This document shows, piece by piece, positions 35,401-46,415 of a stretch of DNA of 64,000 bases (its first letter is position 1; every line of letters starts with the position of its first letter). This DNA is from Puccinellia tenuiflora (lineage: Eukaryota > Streptophyta > Magnoliopsida > Poales > Poaceae): positions 1 to 64,000 of the forward strand of contig QRDG01000863.1 in assembly GCA_012064385.1 (NCBI GenBank), given 5' to 3'. The translations under genes were made by a program, and so were the position numbers. The notes beneath the pieces were generated by a model. That model did not search any database, had not been told where the DNA came from, and saw nothing but the letters and a program-made list of their open reading frames with translations.

Positions 35401-36233
35401 GTGTTCCATCCCTCTTTTAAGGGGGAACTGAAACCTTATATTTCCCTCTTTCATAACAATAATAACACCAACGGTTCTAAAAAACGGTCTTCCCAAAATA
35501 ATAGGACAAGAAGCATTGCACTCAATATCCATAACAATAAAATCAATGGGAACATAATTATCATTAACAACAATAAGGACATCATTAACTCTACCCAAAG
35601 GTTTCTTTTTAGAAGAATCAGCAAGATGAACATTTAAATAGCATTCTTCCAAAGGATTTAAATCAAGCATATTATAGAAACTTTTAGGCATAACAGAAAT
35701 ATTTGCACCAAGATCACACAAGGCATTGCAATCAAAGTCATTTATTTTCATCTTAATAGTGGGTTCCCATCCATCTTCTAATTTTCTAGCAATAGAAGTT
35801 TCTAGCTTAAGCTTTTCCTCCCTAGCCTTGATAAGAGCATCGTTAATGTGTTTTGTGAAGGAAATATTTAATTTACTAGCATCCGGTGACTTAGCAAGTT
35901 TTAGTAGGAACTTTATGACTTCAGTAAGATTGCAATTATTAAAATCAATTTCATCATCTTTAAATAGGCTAGGAGGATCCTCATTAGTAGTTTGGATAGT
36001 ATAAACTTTAACAGTTTCCTATTCATTTCAGCAATTCTAGCTTCTTCTGCCTCTCTAGCCCACCTAGCATGCAAACGAGCTAACATCCTTTCATTCTCAT
36101 TAATTTTAATAGAAATAGCATTTAAAGATTCAGTAGGCTTGTCTTGAAGAGGAGTGGTTCTAATTTTTAAATTTTCAACATCATGAGCAAGTTCTTCCAC
36201 TTTAGAGACAAGACTATCAAGTTTTTCAAGTTT
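35401..36233 (-). pseudogene. Element E1 protease region
   Basis: Identical to the C protease region 18,524-19,356, with the same TGA after gag, the same frameshift and the same abrupt end at GMEH/AACAC. It contains DLGANISVMP and CPIILGRPFF. Being identical down to its lesions, it is a copy of the left arm. Confidence 0.88.
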
Positions 36234-37265
36234 TCATTCAACAATTTTGTTGAAAGCTTTTTGCGAAGTGATAAATTCTTTTAAAACATTCTCAAGATCA
36301 GAGGACACATTCTTATTTGGATTATAAGAATTACCATAGGAATTACCATATGAGTTTCCATTATTGGGAGGATAAGGCTTATAGTTGTTACCACCAAAAT
36401 TATTTCGATAAGCATTATTGTTAAAGTTGTTTCTATTAAGAAAATTAACATCAACTTGATCCCTTTCTTGGGCAATTAATGAAGCAAGAGGAACATTATT
36501 AGGATCAATAGTGGACTGATTGATAGCAAGCATAGACATAATCATATCAACCTTATCACTCAAAGAGGAAATTTCCTCGACAGAATTTACCTTCTTACCA
36601 CTTGGAGCTCTTTCGGTGTGCCATTTTGAATAATTTGTCATCATCTCATCCAAGAGTTTAGTTGCTGCACCTAATGTGGTGGACATGAAGGTGCCTCCCG
36701 CGGCCGAGTCCAAAAGGTTTCTTGAAGAAATATTCAAACCTGCATAAAAAGTTTGGATAACCATCCACATAGTTAATCCATGCGTGGGACAATTCTTAAC
36801 CATAGATTTCATTCTCTCCCAAGCTTGAGCAACATGTTCATTATCAAATTGTCTAAAGTTCATAATGTTACTCCTTAGTTGTATGATTTTAGCAGGTGGA
36901 TAATATTTTTCAATAAAAACATCTTTGCATTTAATCCAAGAATCAATGCTATTTTTAGGCAAAGACAATAACCATTCTTTTGCTCTCCCTTTCAAAGAGA
37001 AAGGGAAAAGTTTCAGTTTTATGATGTCACTTTCTACCTCTTTATACTTTTGCATATCACATAACTCAACAAAGTTATTTAAATGAGAGGCGGCATCATC
37101 AGTACTAGCACCAGAAAATTGCTCTTTCATAACAAGATTTAGCAAGGCAGGTTTAATTTCATAAAATTCCGCTTTAGTAGCGGGTGGAGCAATTGGAGAG
37201 CATATGAAATCATTATTATTAGTGCTAGTAAAGTCACACAACTTAGTGTTTTCAGTAGAAGACAT
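36234..37265 (-). CDS. gag: Element E1 gag, open
   Basis: An open frame of 343 codons from the ATG at 37,265 (MSSTENTKLCDF). Core motifs are KLFPFSLKGRAKEWLLSLP, FIEKYYPPAKIIQLRSN and AQAWERMKSMVKNCPTHGL, with an Asn/Tyr-rich tail. This is an Athila-type capsid protein without a zinc knuckle. The first 35 codons differ from C at several bases, including the site of C's TAA stop. The rest looks identical. It is the only unbroken gag of this family in the window, but protease is lost after it. Confidence 0.85.
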   Translation of the reverse strand: MSSTENTKLCDFTSTNNNDFICSPIAPPATKAEFYEIKPALLNLVMKEQFSGASTDDAASHLNNFVELCDMQKYKEVESDIIKLKLFPFSLKGRAKEWLLSLPKNSIDSWIKCKDVFIEKYYPPAKIIQLRSNIMNFRQFDNEHVAQAWERMKSMVKNCPTHGLTMWMVIQTFYAGLNISSRNLLDSAAGGTFMSTTLGAATKLLDEMMTNYSKWHTERAPSGKKVNSVEEISSLSDKVDMIMSMLAINQSTIDPNNVPLASLIAQERDQVDVNFLNRNNFNNNAYRNNFGGNNYKPYPPNNGNSYGNSYGNSYNPNKNVSSDLENVLKEFITSQKAFNKIVE

Positions 37266-37428
37266 ATTGATAAGATAAAATAACGAGACAGGAATAAAGA
37301 CTACACTAATTTTTTTGGGTTTTAAAATTTTGAAACAGGAAAATAAGCTAAATGAGAAATAAAGCAAGCAAGACAAAACAAAGTAAAGAGATTGAGGGTA
37401 TGAGACTCCCCTTGCTGCAACTCGAAAG

Positions 37429-37446
37429 TCTCTGGCAACGACGCCA
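37429..37446 (-). other. Primer-binding site of element E1, degenerate
   Basis: Minus strand TGGCGTCGTTGCCAGAGA lies 10 bases after the LTR end. It has mismatches to tRNA-Asp, including the one shared with C (GTC for GCC). Confidence 0.7.
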
Positions 37447-37456
37447 AAAAACTGCT

Positions 37457-39147
37457 TGATGATGTATATTGATAAGCACTGGCAGAGTTGGCGGGGACGA
37501 ATCTTCTTATGTAGCTTTAGTGCGATCCCCAGCAACGGCGCCAGAAAACTTCTTGATTGCTTCTGGATGATAGTATTAAAATAGTTGGGTAGTGCCCCAA
37601 GCGAAGGCGTGGATGTAGTAAGTAGCAGTTTTCCCTCGTTTAACGAACCGAGGTTTATCGAACCAGTAGGACTTTGAAATCAACAACGAGGTGAATGTTG
37701 AAGATCTCTGGCGCTTAACCTTCAACAGACGTGGACCTGCACACACTCAACCAAATACTTTGCCCCCTACGGCAGAAAGGTTGTCAATCTTTCCGGTCTC
37801 GCAGAAAACAAAGCTGTTAATTGTATGATGAAATAGATAAAATAATGAAAAGTGACCAGTGGAGTAATGATGATGAAAAGCAAGTAAATGAGGTTGTAAA
37901 CAATGTAAAAAAGATGGACCGGGGGCCATGGGTTCACTAGTGGTGTCTCTCAAGTAAATAAAATATGCATGTGATGGGTGAACAAATTACAGCTAGGCAA
38001 TTGACAAGATCATGACACAAACCCAATTTAGCTATGACATAAGGAACATGATAATATTTATGGAGGCATCACGACAAGGAACTAAGACCGTTGAGTCCAA
38101 CTGCATCTTTGTCTAAAAAGTCCACTGTGGGATCGCTATCCAACCTGCAAGCAACATACATTTGCATTAAGTAAAGTGCATGAAGTAAGCAATACTAATA
38201 TCAAAGGATACATTAACACCGTTATTTTACCCTTAGTAGCAACAGCACACCCTTGCCCTTAGACGTTTGTGTCACTCGTGCCCAGGAACAAAAGGGGGCA
38301 TGAACCCACTATCTAGCATAAATACTCTCTCTTGGAGATACACACAATCACTTGGCCAAAGTAACTACGCACATCGGAGAGCATGCAAGAATATAAATCA
38401 AGATATAAGAATCATGCACAATCTGAACATAACTTCATAATCCATCGGATCCCAGCAAACACATCACATAGCATTACAATAATCGATCTTGATCATGTTA
38501 GGCAGCTCACAAGATCATAAGACATGAAGCACAAGAGAGAGAGACTACCAACTAGCTACTGCCATGGACCCGTAGTCCAAGGTGAGACTACTCACAACTC
38601 ATCCCGAAGGAAGGCATAGCGATGAAGAGCCCTTCGGGATCGATCTCCCCTCCTGCAAAGTGCCGGGATCAGCTTCAGATTGGACCCCAAACTAGGGTTT
38701 TTGGTGACGGCGCGTCGGGGTCGAGTTTCTGGAAAATAATGGCCTCCCTCTCGGTTTTAGGTCAAAAGGGATTTTATAGGCGTCGGAGGGGGCCGAGGGG
38801 ATGCCCCAGGAGCAGGAGCGGGTCCCACCCACAGGTCCAGGTGGGGCTGCGGGCCAGGGTCGCCCCTGCCCTGTGGGTGGCCCCCCGGGCTGCCCTTTGG
38901 TCCTAGGGTGTCTTCCGTCGCATAAAAAATCTCCGTAAATTTTGAGGGCAATCCGACGGTATTTCCTGTTGTGACTTTTCTGAAATACAAAAAACAGCAA
39001 AAACAGGGAACTGGCACTGGGCATCTTGTCAATAGGTTAGTCCGACAAAATGCATAAAAATGATATAATTCATAGTAAAAACATGTGACAATATCACAAA
39101 ACTAGCATGGATCACTCAAAAATTATAGATACGTTTGAGACGTATCA
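37457..39147 (-). repeat. Element E1 5' LTR
   Basis: 1,691 bases from TGATACGTCTCAAACGTATC (39,147) to TATACATCATCA (37,457). It is the full-length homologue of solo LTR K (1,700). A fossil tRNA-Asp site lies inside at 37,526-37,543. The right flank GCGAC (39,148-39,152) should be a target duplication in Copia element J. Confidence 0.88.
37526..37543 (-). other. Fossil primer-binding site inside the E1 LTR
   Basis: Minus strand TGGCGCCGTTGCTGGGGA, one mismatch to tRNA-Asp, lies 69 bases inside the LTR end. It corresponds to 17,216-17,233 of C and 51,390-51,407 of K. Confidence 0.8.
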
Positions 39148-39825
39148 GCGACCATGTCCACGCATGGGGGAGCTACTTAGTCATATCCAGTTGATCCAAA
39201 CTGGTACGCTGACACAGCCGCGACGGATCATCTCACCAATGATCTAAACAACATCACCATGAAGCAGCCGTACCAGGGAAAGGATCAAGTTCAAACAGCA
39301 AATGAAGGAGGTATGCGCATTACTCATATTGGTCATTCCACACTTCCTACTTCTCCACATCCATTACACCTAAATAACATTCTCCACGTTCCCTCAGTCA
39401 CACATAACCTTCTTTCTGTTAGAAAACTTGCATATGACAACAATGTGTTTTTTGAGTTTCACCCTTGGTATTTTCTTACTAAGGATCGCAATTCTCGGGC
39501 GGTTCTTCTTAGAGGAGGGTGCCGTGGAGGTCTCTATAACATCGATGTCTCCTCTATCAAGCAAGTCTTCAGCAGTATTAAAGTGCCGCATGAACAGTGG
39601 CACTCACGCTTAGGTCATCCAGCTATACCCATAGTCCAGCATATTTTACATCGTCATGAACTCCCGTCTGTGTCAGTTGATAATAAATCTGTAATTTGTG
39701 ATGCGTGTCAACAAGGCAAGAGCCATCAATTACCTTTTTCCTTATCTACTCGTGTTACTACAGCACCTCTTGAGATAATTTACTCTGATGTTTGGGGTCC
39801 GGCCCAAGTTTCTGTTAGTGGACAT
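39148..39825 (+). pseudogene. Copia J protease end, pre-integrase and integrase start
   Basis: One frame with a TAG near 39,178. It has NWYADTAATDH, where Copia proteases usually have DTGATDH, so the catalytic glycine appears changed to alanine. Then come NLLSVRKLAYDNN, a zinc-binding HEQWHSRLGHP...CDACQQGKSHQLPF, and the integrase start PLEIIYSDVWGPA. It ends at SGH, where the Angela-like LTR enters. Confidence 0.87.
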
Positions 39826-42740
39826 GATGAAGGGGTCGTTGCATAGAAAACAAAAAATTTCCTACGTAACAAGCGGAAGAAACCCCAAGGATCTAGATCT
39901 ATTAGATGAAGGTAGCGAAGATGAGATCCAATCTCTTACCCTCGAAGAACGAACAAAGCCTTTTGTCGATGCAGGGGTTGGTCTGTCGATCCCCGCAACT
40001 AGACGCATCTAGTCACGAGGAGATGTATTATCCTTGAGATCCAATCCGATGAAGCACCGCACGAGCAGCGCCTCCGCGGTATCCACATGTACGGCTCGAT
40101 GTAGACTTCCTCTCCTTGATCCCGCAAGCGAGGAGGAAGTGGCTCGCGAGATTCCAGCAGCACGACGGTGTGGTGGTGGATATGGGAGAGATCCCGGCAG
40201 GGCTTCGCCAAGCGGTTGCGGGAGAGAGGAGGGAGAGGAATGGGAGGCTGGCGGCTAGGGTATGGGTAGGTGCGCCCCAGCCCTCCCCTCCTCTTTATAT
40301 ATAAGCGTGGGGGGGCAGCCCTTGCCCCTCCCTCAAGCCTAGGGGCGGCGGCCAAGGGGGAAACTTACCCCCCAAGGCACCCCCCAGGGTTTTGCGGCCT
40401 TTTCCATATGTTTGGCCGCATGGGCCTTGGAGGGCTGGTGCGGCCAGCCCATGTGGGCTGCTGCATGCCCCCTTGGTCCATGTGGGCCCTTCTAGTTCGT
40501 GGCCCCCAAGGTGGGGCCCTCCGGAACCTTCCGGAACCTTCTAGAATCTTCCGGTACTCTGCCGGAATTTTCCCGAACTTTTTCGGAACCCTGGAAACCA
40601 CTTTCCTTATATGAAACTTTATCTCCGGACTCTTCCAGATCTCCTCGTGATATCTAGGATCTCATCTGAGACACCGAATCAACATTCGATTACACCATTT
40701 ACTTATCTCACTAAAACCCTAGCTACATCGAAGCCTTAAGTGTGTGACCCTACGGGTTCGAGAATATGCAGACATGATCCGATCAATAATTAATAGCATG
40801 ACCGGGATGCCCATATTGACTCCTACATATTCAACGAAGTTCCTTATCGATTGAACCACGATGCCGGAGATTCTTAATCTCGTATACGATTCCTTTTGTC
40901 TCACCGATATTCAACTTGCCCGAGATTCGATCGTCGATATCTCCATATCTAGTTTTATCTCGTTACCTGGCAAGTTCTCTTTACTCGTTCATAATATAGG
41001 ATCTCCGTGATTACCACTTAATCACATGGTTGCAACCTTTCTGATGCTATATTACCGAGAGGGCCCAGAGATATCTTTTCCGTCACAAGGAAGGACAAAT
41101 CCCACTCTTGCTTCATGTCACCCAACAAATACCATCGGAGATACCTGAAAGCCACCTTTATAATCACCCAGTTACGAAGTGACATTTGATGTCCACAAAG
41201 TATTCCTCCGGCAAACGGGAGTGACATAATCTCATGGTCTAAGGAAACTATACTTGGCATATCCTAAAAGTGTTGGCAATAAAACTATATGACACGATCA
41301 ATTGCAACTCTTTATTATCGGGTCTTGTCCATCACATCATTACTCCTAATGATATGACTCCGTTATCAAGTGACTATAACAAATCCATGGTTAGGAAACT
41401 CTAAGGGTGTGTTTGGTAGCCCGGGGCTACTCGGAAACTCTCATCCCAACCGAGATATTTAGATGAGAACGTGTTTGTTAGCCCGGTTCGGATCTTCTCG
41501 ACACTGCCCACCTCATACGGAAAAGGGCTCAGAGCCAGGCTGAGTAGCGAAGCTCAGATCGAGCTTCACTACTCGCCCCGGCTCTCCTCATCCCCGCAAA
41601 AGACTGTAGCAGCCCGCTGCGGCCCCCCAGACCCTCACCCCCACCTCTTCTCTCCCTCATTTTCCCCCCCTTTCCTCTCTCCCGTGAGCCATCCCGAGAG
41701 CACCCAGCGGAGACGGGCCACTCCACGCCGGCGCCGCCTGCGAGAGCACCCAGCGGAGGTGCGGAGGCATCCCTCACTCCACGCCGCCGTGCTCCTCCCC
41801 AGACCGGTCGGCTCCGCCCGAGCTCCTCATCCCTCCGGACGAGCTCCTCTCCAGCCAAGCCGACCTACCGCCACCACACCCTGCCGACGAGCGCGACCTC
41901 GGGCCGCCGCCACGGTCGCAGCTCCTAGGGAGGAGCACCTCGGGCGGCCAGGGAGGGACGGGAGCAGGCGGCGCCGTCAGCCAAGGAGGAGCCCGTCCTC
42001 GACCTCCAACCGCCGCCGGCAGCCAAGGATCCTCGACCTCCAACCGCCGCCGCCTTGGAGGATCCCGTCCTCGACCTCCTGCCGGCATCTACGGACGGCC
42101 GCCGCCACGTCCAACCACGGCCCGCGCCGGCATGGCCAGCACCGGCACGACCAGTCCCAGGCCGGCGGTCGGGTCCCGCGCAAGCACAGCCGCCACCGTC
42201 CTCTACCACCCAGCGCCCGCCGCCGCGCAGCACCCCCGCCACCGTCGTCTACCGCCGCAGCCCCGTTTCGCCTCCTCGCGCCGGCGTGAGCGCCCTAGAC
42301 CGCCGGCGGCGGCGAGCTGCTCCCCACACGATGGGTTGAGGACTTGATTGATTTTTTCAATTTTTATTTAAGGGTTGTTCTGTAAATAACTGGACCTGTT
42401 TGTAATTTCATACTTGTGAATTCTGAGCTCAGCACATCCCAACGCATGCCTACCACCAAACAACTTCCCACATGAGCATGTCTCAACCCATGTAAGCCAC
42501 CAAACAGACTATCAAATCTCAGCTCAACCCGTATTAGCCCAGCCTGGCTCAAGCGAGAAACACAATCTGAGCACACACAGGCTACCAAACACACCCTAAC
42601 CATCTCTTGACTAACGAACTAGTCTGGTAAAGGCTTACTAGGGACAACTATTTGTTTATATTCCACACATGTATTATGTTTTCAATTAATACAATTATAG
42701 CATGGATAATAAACTATTATGATAAACATGAATACTTTGC
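39826..42740 (-). repeat. Angela/BARE-like solo LTR (minus), truncated, with a MITE-like insert
   Basis: On the minus strand it ends GTAGGAAATTTTTTGTTTTC-TATGCAACG. It contains the long stretch with GTGTGACCCTACGGGTTCG, TTGCCCGAGATTCG and CTCATGGTCTAAGGAAA (all plus-strand readings), which I recall from Angela/BARE/WIS LTRs. Both outer ends are incomplete (no TGTTGG...CCAACA), so I could not define a target duplication. Exact borders are uncertain by some tens of bases. A Harbinger-type element fills 41,405-42,596. Confidence 0.65.
41405..42596 (+). mobile_element. Non-autonomous PIF/Harbinger-type element with GC-rich cargo
   Basis: Perfect 17-base inverted ends GGGTGTGTTTGGTAGCC, flanked by TAA at 41,402-41,404 and 42,597-42,599. 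A three-base TTA/TAA duplication and this end motif fit Tourist-like Harbinger elements. The terminal 150-250 bases are AT-balanced and contain repeated AGCCYGG motifs. The centre (about 41,570-42,340) is very GC-rich, with repeated GAGAGCACCCAGCGGAG and CCTCGACCTCCAACCGCCGCC units. An open frame covers 41,471-42,289 but is Pro/Arg/Ala-rich and may be chance. No transposase is present. Confidence 0.82.
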
Positions 42741-42754
42741 TGTTGACTAACCAT

Positions 42755-43530
42755 GGTGCAGGTATTGGGCGAGGTGCTCGTGTCGAGTTGCTATCTGATG
42801 ATGATCGCTCGCCAGGAACAGGCGCTCACGACGATCAAGTCGATCACAGCAAACCGGTGCATGGCCTCGATCCATGTGCCCATGCAGAGCTGGCCTCCTC
42901 CGACGGACCAGCTTCCCCCGCGTCTCCACCTCGCTCGCCTGGGTCTGTCACCGGTTCCAGTGGGCCGTCTCCCCTCTACGGCCCGCCATCTCCCGCGCCG
43001 GCAGACGCTGGCTCTGCTTCCTCGACCACCGAACGGGCCTCCTTGCCTGTGCCGTCCACTGCTTTGTCGCCTGGGCTGCCTCCTGTGCTCCTGCCTGCAC
43101 CTGAGCAGCGAGGTGTGACTACTCGCCTACAGAAGGGAATCAAAAACCCAAAAAAGCGCACTGATAGGACTATTGCCTGGAGCACAGTTTTGACTACTGA
43201 TCTTGTTACTTCTGAACCACGAGATCATCGCGAAGCTCTAACCTGCGCTCACTGGTGTGAGGCTATGGAAAAGGAGTTCTCTGCGCTACAAGCGAACAAG
43301 ACATGGAGGCTTGTTCCACCTATTTCTGGAGTTAATGTTATTGACTCTAAATGGGTTTTTAAAATCAAACAGAAGTCTGATGGATCTATTGAGCGATACA
43401 AGGCTCGTCTCGTTGCCAAAGGTTTCAAACAAAGGTACGGACTTGATTACGAGGATACGTTTAGTCCGATTGTCAAACCAACAACTATTTGTCTGTTGTT
43501 ATCTATGGCTGTTACACAAGGGTGGCATCT
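42755..43530 (+). pseudogene. Copia J connection region and RT N-terminus
   Basis: A Pro/Ser-rich linker (PASPASPPRSPGSVTG), then TTRLQKGIKNPKKRTD, the RT start HWCEAMEKEFSALQANKTWRLV, WVFKIKQKSDGSIERYKARLVAKGF and QRYGLDYEDTFSPIVKPTTI. It stops after GWHL, where element G enters (CATCT). No internal stop is seen from about 42,755 to 43,530. Confidence 0.88.
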
Positions 43531-44182
43531 TGATGGCCTTTAACTCAGCAACAGCACCAAAGAACACTTGATGGCAAGGCGCCAGAAAACGTTGTTGATG
43601 GTGAAGTTACCTACGTTAAAAAACAATGGTTAAGTTGAGACTCCAAGTGCAGAGTGTATAGTATAGGAAAGACGGTTTTCCCCACAAGGGATGACTCGAG
43701 GGTTTATATCAAACTCTCGGGGAATCAGTAGTGAAAGGTTTATCTTCTTATCCTTCCCTTGAGAACCTACAAACAAAGTAAATTGTTTTGTGCCCTCAAC
43801 CTCACCAAGTGGTTGTCAAGCACAAGGTGTGAGAATGATATCAAAATAAAACAAATGCAAAACAATAAATAAATATGCAATGGTGGTAAATAAATATGCA
43901 AGGATGGTGGAAACAATGATGGATGATATTTTTGGGGTTTTTATATGTGAATGCAAGAAGTAAAAGTGTTTTTGTATTTTCTGATTTTAAAATGGCTGAA
44001 TGTAGATAATGCTTAAAAGTGGTTGGAAAGTTGTTTCTTATGATTAAAAATGGACCGGGGTTCATGGTTTCACAAATGCACTCTCTCTTTAATGTTGTGG
44101 TGGACAATGGAACATAGGAATTGATATATGAGATTGCAACACAAAGTTTTATGACAAGTTACTAATTATATGGGCATCACGT

Positions 44183-45558
44183 TGATAACCCCCAAGAGCA
44201 GGGGATCACTGTAGTACCTTTCAATGTGGAAGAAGGGTATCGATCCGCAGGAGCAAGAAGGAAAAGTTATCTATTCCCTACAACTAAAGTGTCACAAGTT
44301 TTAGTTGATTATGCACTAAACAAGTTTAAAGAACAAGATGGTTGATTTAATGGATGGAAGTTTCATGTAACAAAACAAGAATGTGAAAGTGTCCCAATCC
44401 TCTTCAATGCAAGAGAACAAGACAAAGGTGTAAACGGTGCTTGGAAATAAGGCCTAGGGATCACACTTTCACTAGTGGACACTCTCAACAATAATAATAT
44501 AATTGAATACATAGATATTTCCTCTTCACTATGCTACCCCGAACTATCCTCTGGTTGGATAACGAACACCAATCCATTGTGTAGGGCAACAAAAAGCACA
44601 CCTTAAAGTTCGTATTCCACATCTATGGACACTTCATGCGGTCACTATCCGCATTCAAAGATAGTACTAACAAACACCACAATATCATAGAGACATCCAA
44701 CACAAATAATAACTCATGATAAGTATTCATGTAATCTTTAGCCTAAGAGCCACACACGGTGCACACACTGTCAACTTCACACCATGGGACAAAGGTGACT
44801 CCGGAAATCACATCAATAAAACCACTTGAGTAGCATAATTCATAAGATGATGAAGAGTAACACCTATGGATTCAACTAGATTACAAAGCTCATGATCACA
44901 TAAAGATCACACCATGGGAGAGAGAGATAAACCACATAGCTACCGGCATGAGCCCTCAGCCCCGATGAGGGACTACTACCTCCTCATCATGGAGACGGTG
45001 GAGACGTCGTTGGGGGAGATGGAGACCACCCCGGCAGCGCCCCGCCGGAGTCCCCCCCCCCCTTCAATCTGCAGCTCCAGGTCTCTGTTTCGTGGTTTCT
45101 GTGTTTCGACGGCGCTCCCCTATGGAAAACGTCGGGGGACTATTTTTATAGTCGGTTTTAGGTCACGAGGAAGCTTTGGGAAGAAAGATCGACGCAAACG
45201 GAGCCACGAGGGCCCAGATGGGGTACCCCACGCGGCCAAGGAATCTGGCCGCGTGGGCCACTCCCTTTCAGCCTTCGGGCCTCCACTTTTTCGCATCCTT
45301 TTTCCCCACGCTTTGTTTCTTTCAAAAAATGATCCCCGTAAATTTTCAGGTCATTTGGACGTCGTTTGGGTCCCTGAAACTCAAAAATATTGAAAATAGG
45401 GTTTTCTGCCAGTGCAGGGTTAATTCCAAAAAAATAGGAAAACTGTGAAATATTCCTAAAATCATTATAAAATCATTATATAACCCTTATATGATGCAAA
45501 TATGATTGAAATATGAGAATTATAATGCAAAGTTCATGTATGCATTTTACATGCATCA
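44183..45558 (-). mobile_element. Solo LTR H
   Basis: 1,376 bases, TGATGCATGTAAAATGC (45,558) to GGGGGTTATCA (44,183), flanked by CACGT at 44,178-44,182 and 45,559-45,563. It has a U3 hairpin at 45,227-45,257. U3 resembles B; R/U5 is unlike B, D or G. Confidence 0.94.
45227..45257 (-). promoter_or_regulatory. U3 hairpin (LTR H)
   Basis: CCCACGCGGCC, 9 bases, GGCCGCGTGGG: a perfect 11-base-pair stem with CGCG-box arms. Confidence 0.6.
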
Positions 45559-46384
45559 CACGTCCTAACATAGAGATCTTTTGGTTATTAATCTCTCTTA
45601 TACTCCACTAAGATGCGAACTAAATCATAACACCTTAGTATTAAGATAAATCAGAGCATAGCTTTAATCTTTATGACATGAAGTGAAAATAAGAACATGC
45701 TAGATCTAGTCATGGGAAGTGGCAATGGTCAACCCACATCTCTGGTAGCATGGTATTTTAGTTTATCCCTAGTGAGGTAACAAAGTAAGGTAGGAATACC
45801 CAAGTGGATCGCGGAACTTCTCTCACTTTCACCGCACTAGCCACCCCCTCATTACTCCAACTAATGCACACGTTTCCCCACACATGCTCTCATAAACAAG
45901 CTTGATCAAAACAAGTAGACAAGAACGGGGTACATAATATGCATCTATTTTCATAACTGAAACAAAACAATTGCAATCTTCAAACATATATTAACTCATA
46001 GAGAGATCCACCACATAGGAAATACATAGATGACCGTAATCATGTTCGGCATCTCATACGGTGCTAATTAGTGAAGCTCAAGAGAGAGGAGAGATACATA
46101 AGTTACTTCCACAAACCCATAGTCCAGGGGTGGACTACTCCCTCTTCATCATGGAGACGGTGGAGACGTTGTTGGGGGAGATGGAGACCACGCCGGCAGC
46201 GCTCCGCCGGAGTTTTCCCCCTCCGATCTGCAGGTCCAGGTCTCTGTTTCGTGGTTTCTCTGTTTACGGCCGCCTCTTTGCGATCTACGTCGGGGGGCTA
46301 TTTTTATAGTCGATTTTAGGTCAAGACGGAGTCGTGGGCGAAAAGATCGACGACAACGGAGCCACGAGGCTCCAGAAGGTGGGC

Positions 46385-46415
46385 CCCACGCGGCCAAGGA
46401 ATCTGGCCGCGTGGG
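46385..46415 (-). promoter_or_regulatory. U3 hairpin (G 3' LTR)
   Basis: CCCACGCGGCC, 9 bases, GGCCGCGTGGG: a perfect 11-base-pair stem, as in LTR H. Confidence 0.6.

Larger units (their letters stand above)
34001..37160 (-). repeat. Right arm of the 3.16-kb identical inverted repeat
   Basis: Reverse complement of 17,597-20,753. Its inner end (34,001) lies inside LTR F, where the left arm breaks off. Its outer end (37,160) lies in the gag gene, where identity falls to about 95%. Confidence 0.93.

Noticed and set aside
41471..42289. 272-codon ORF in the Harbinger-type element
   Set aside because: Very GC-rich and composed of Pro/Arg/Ala/Ser. ORFs of similar length exist on the other strand, so chance is likely.
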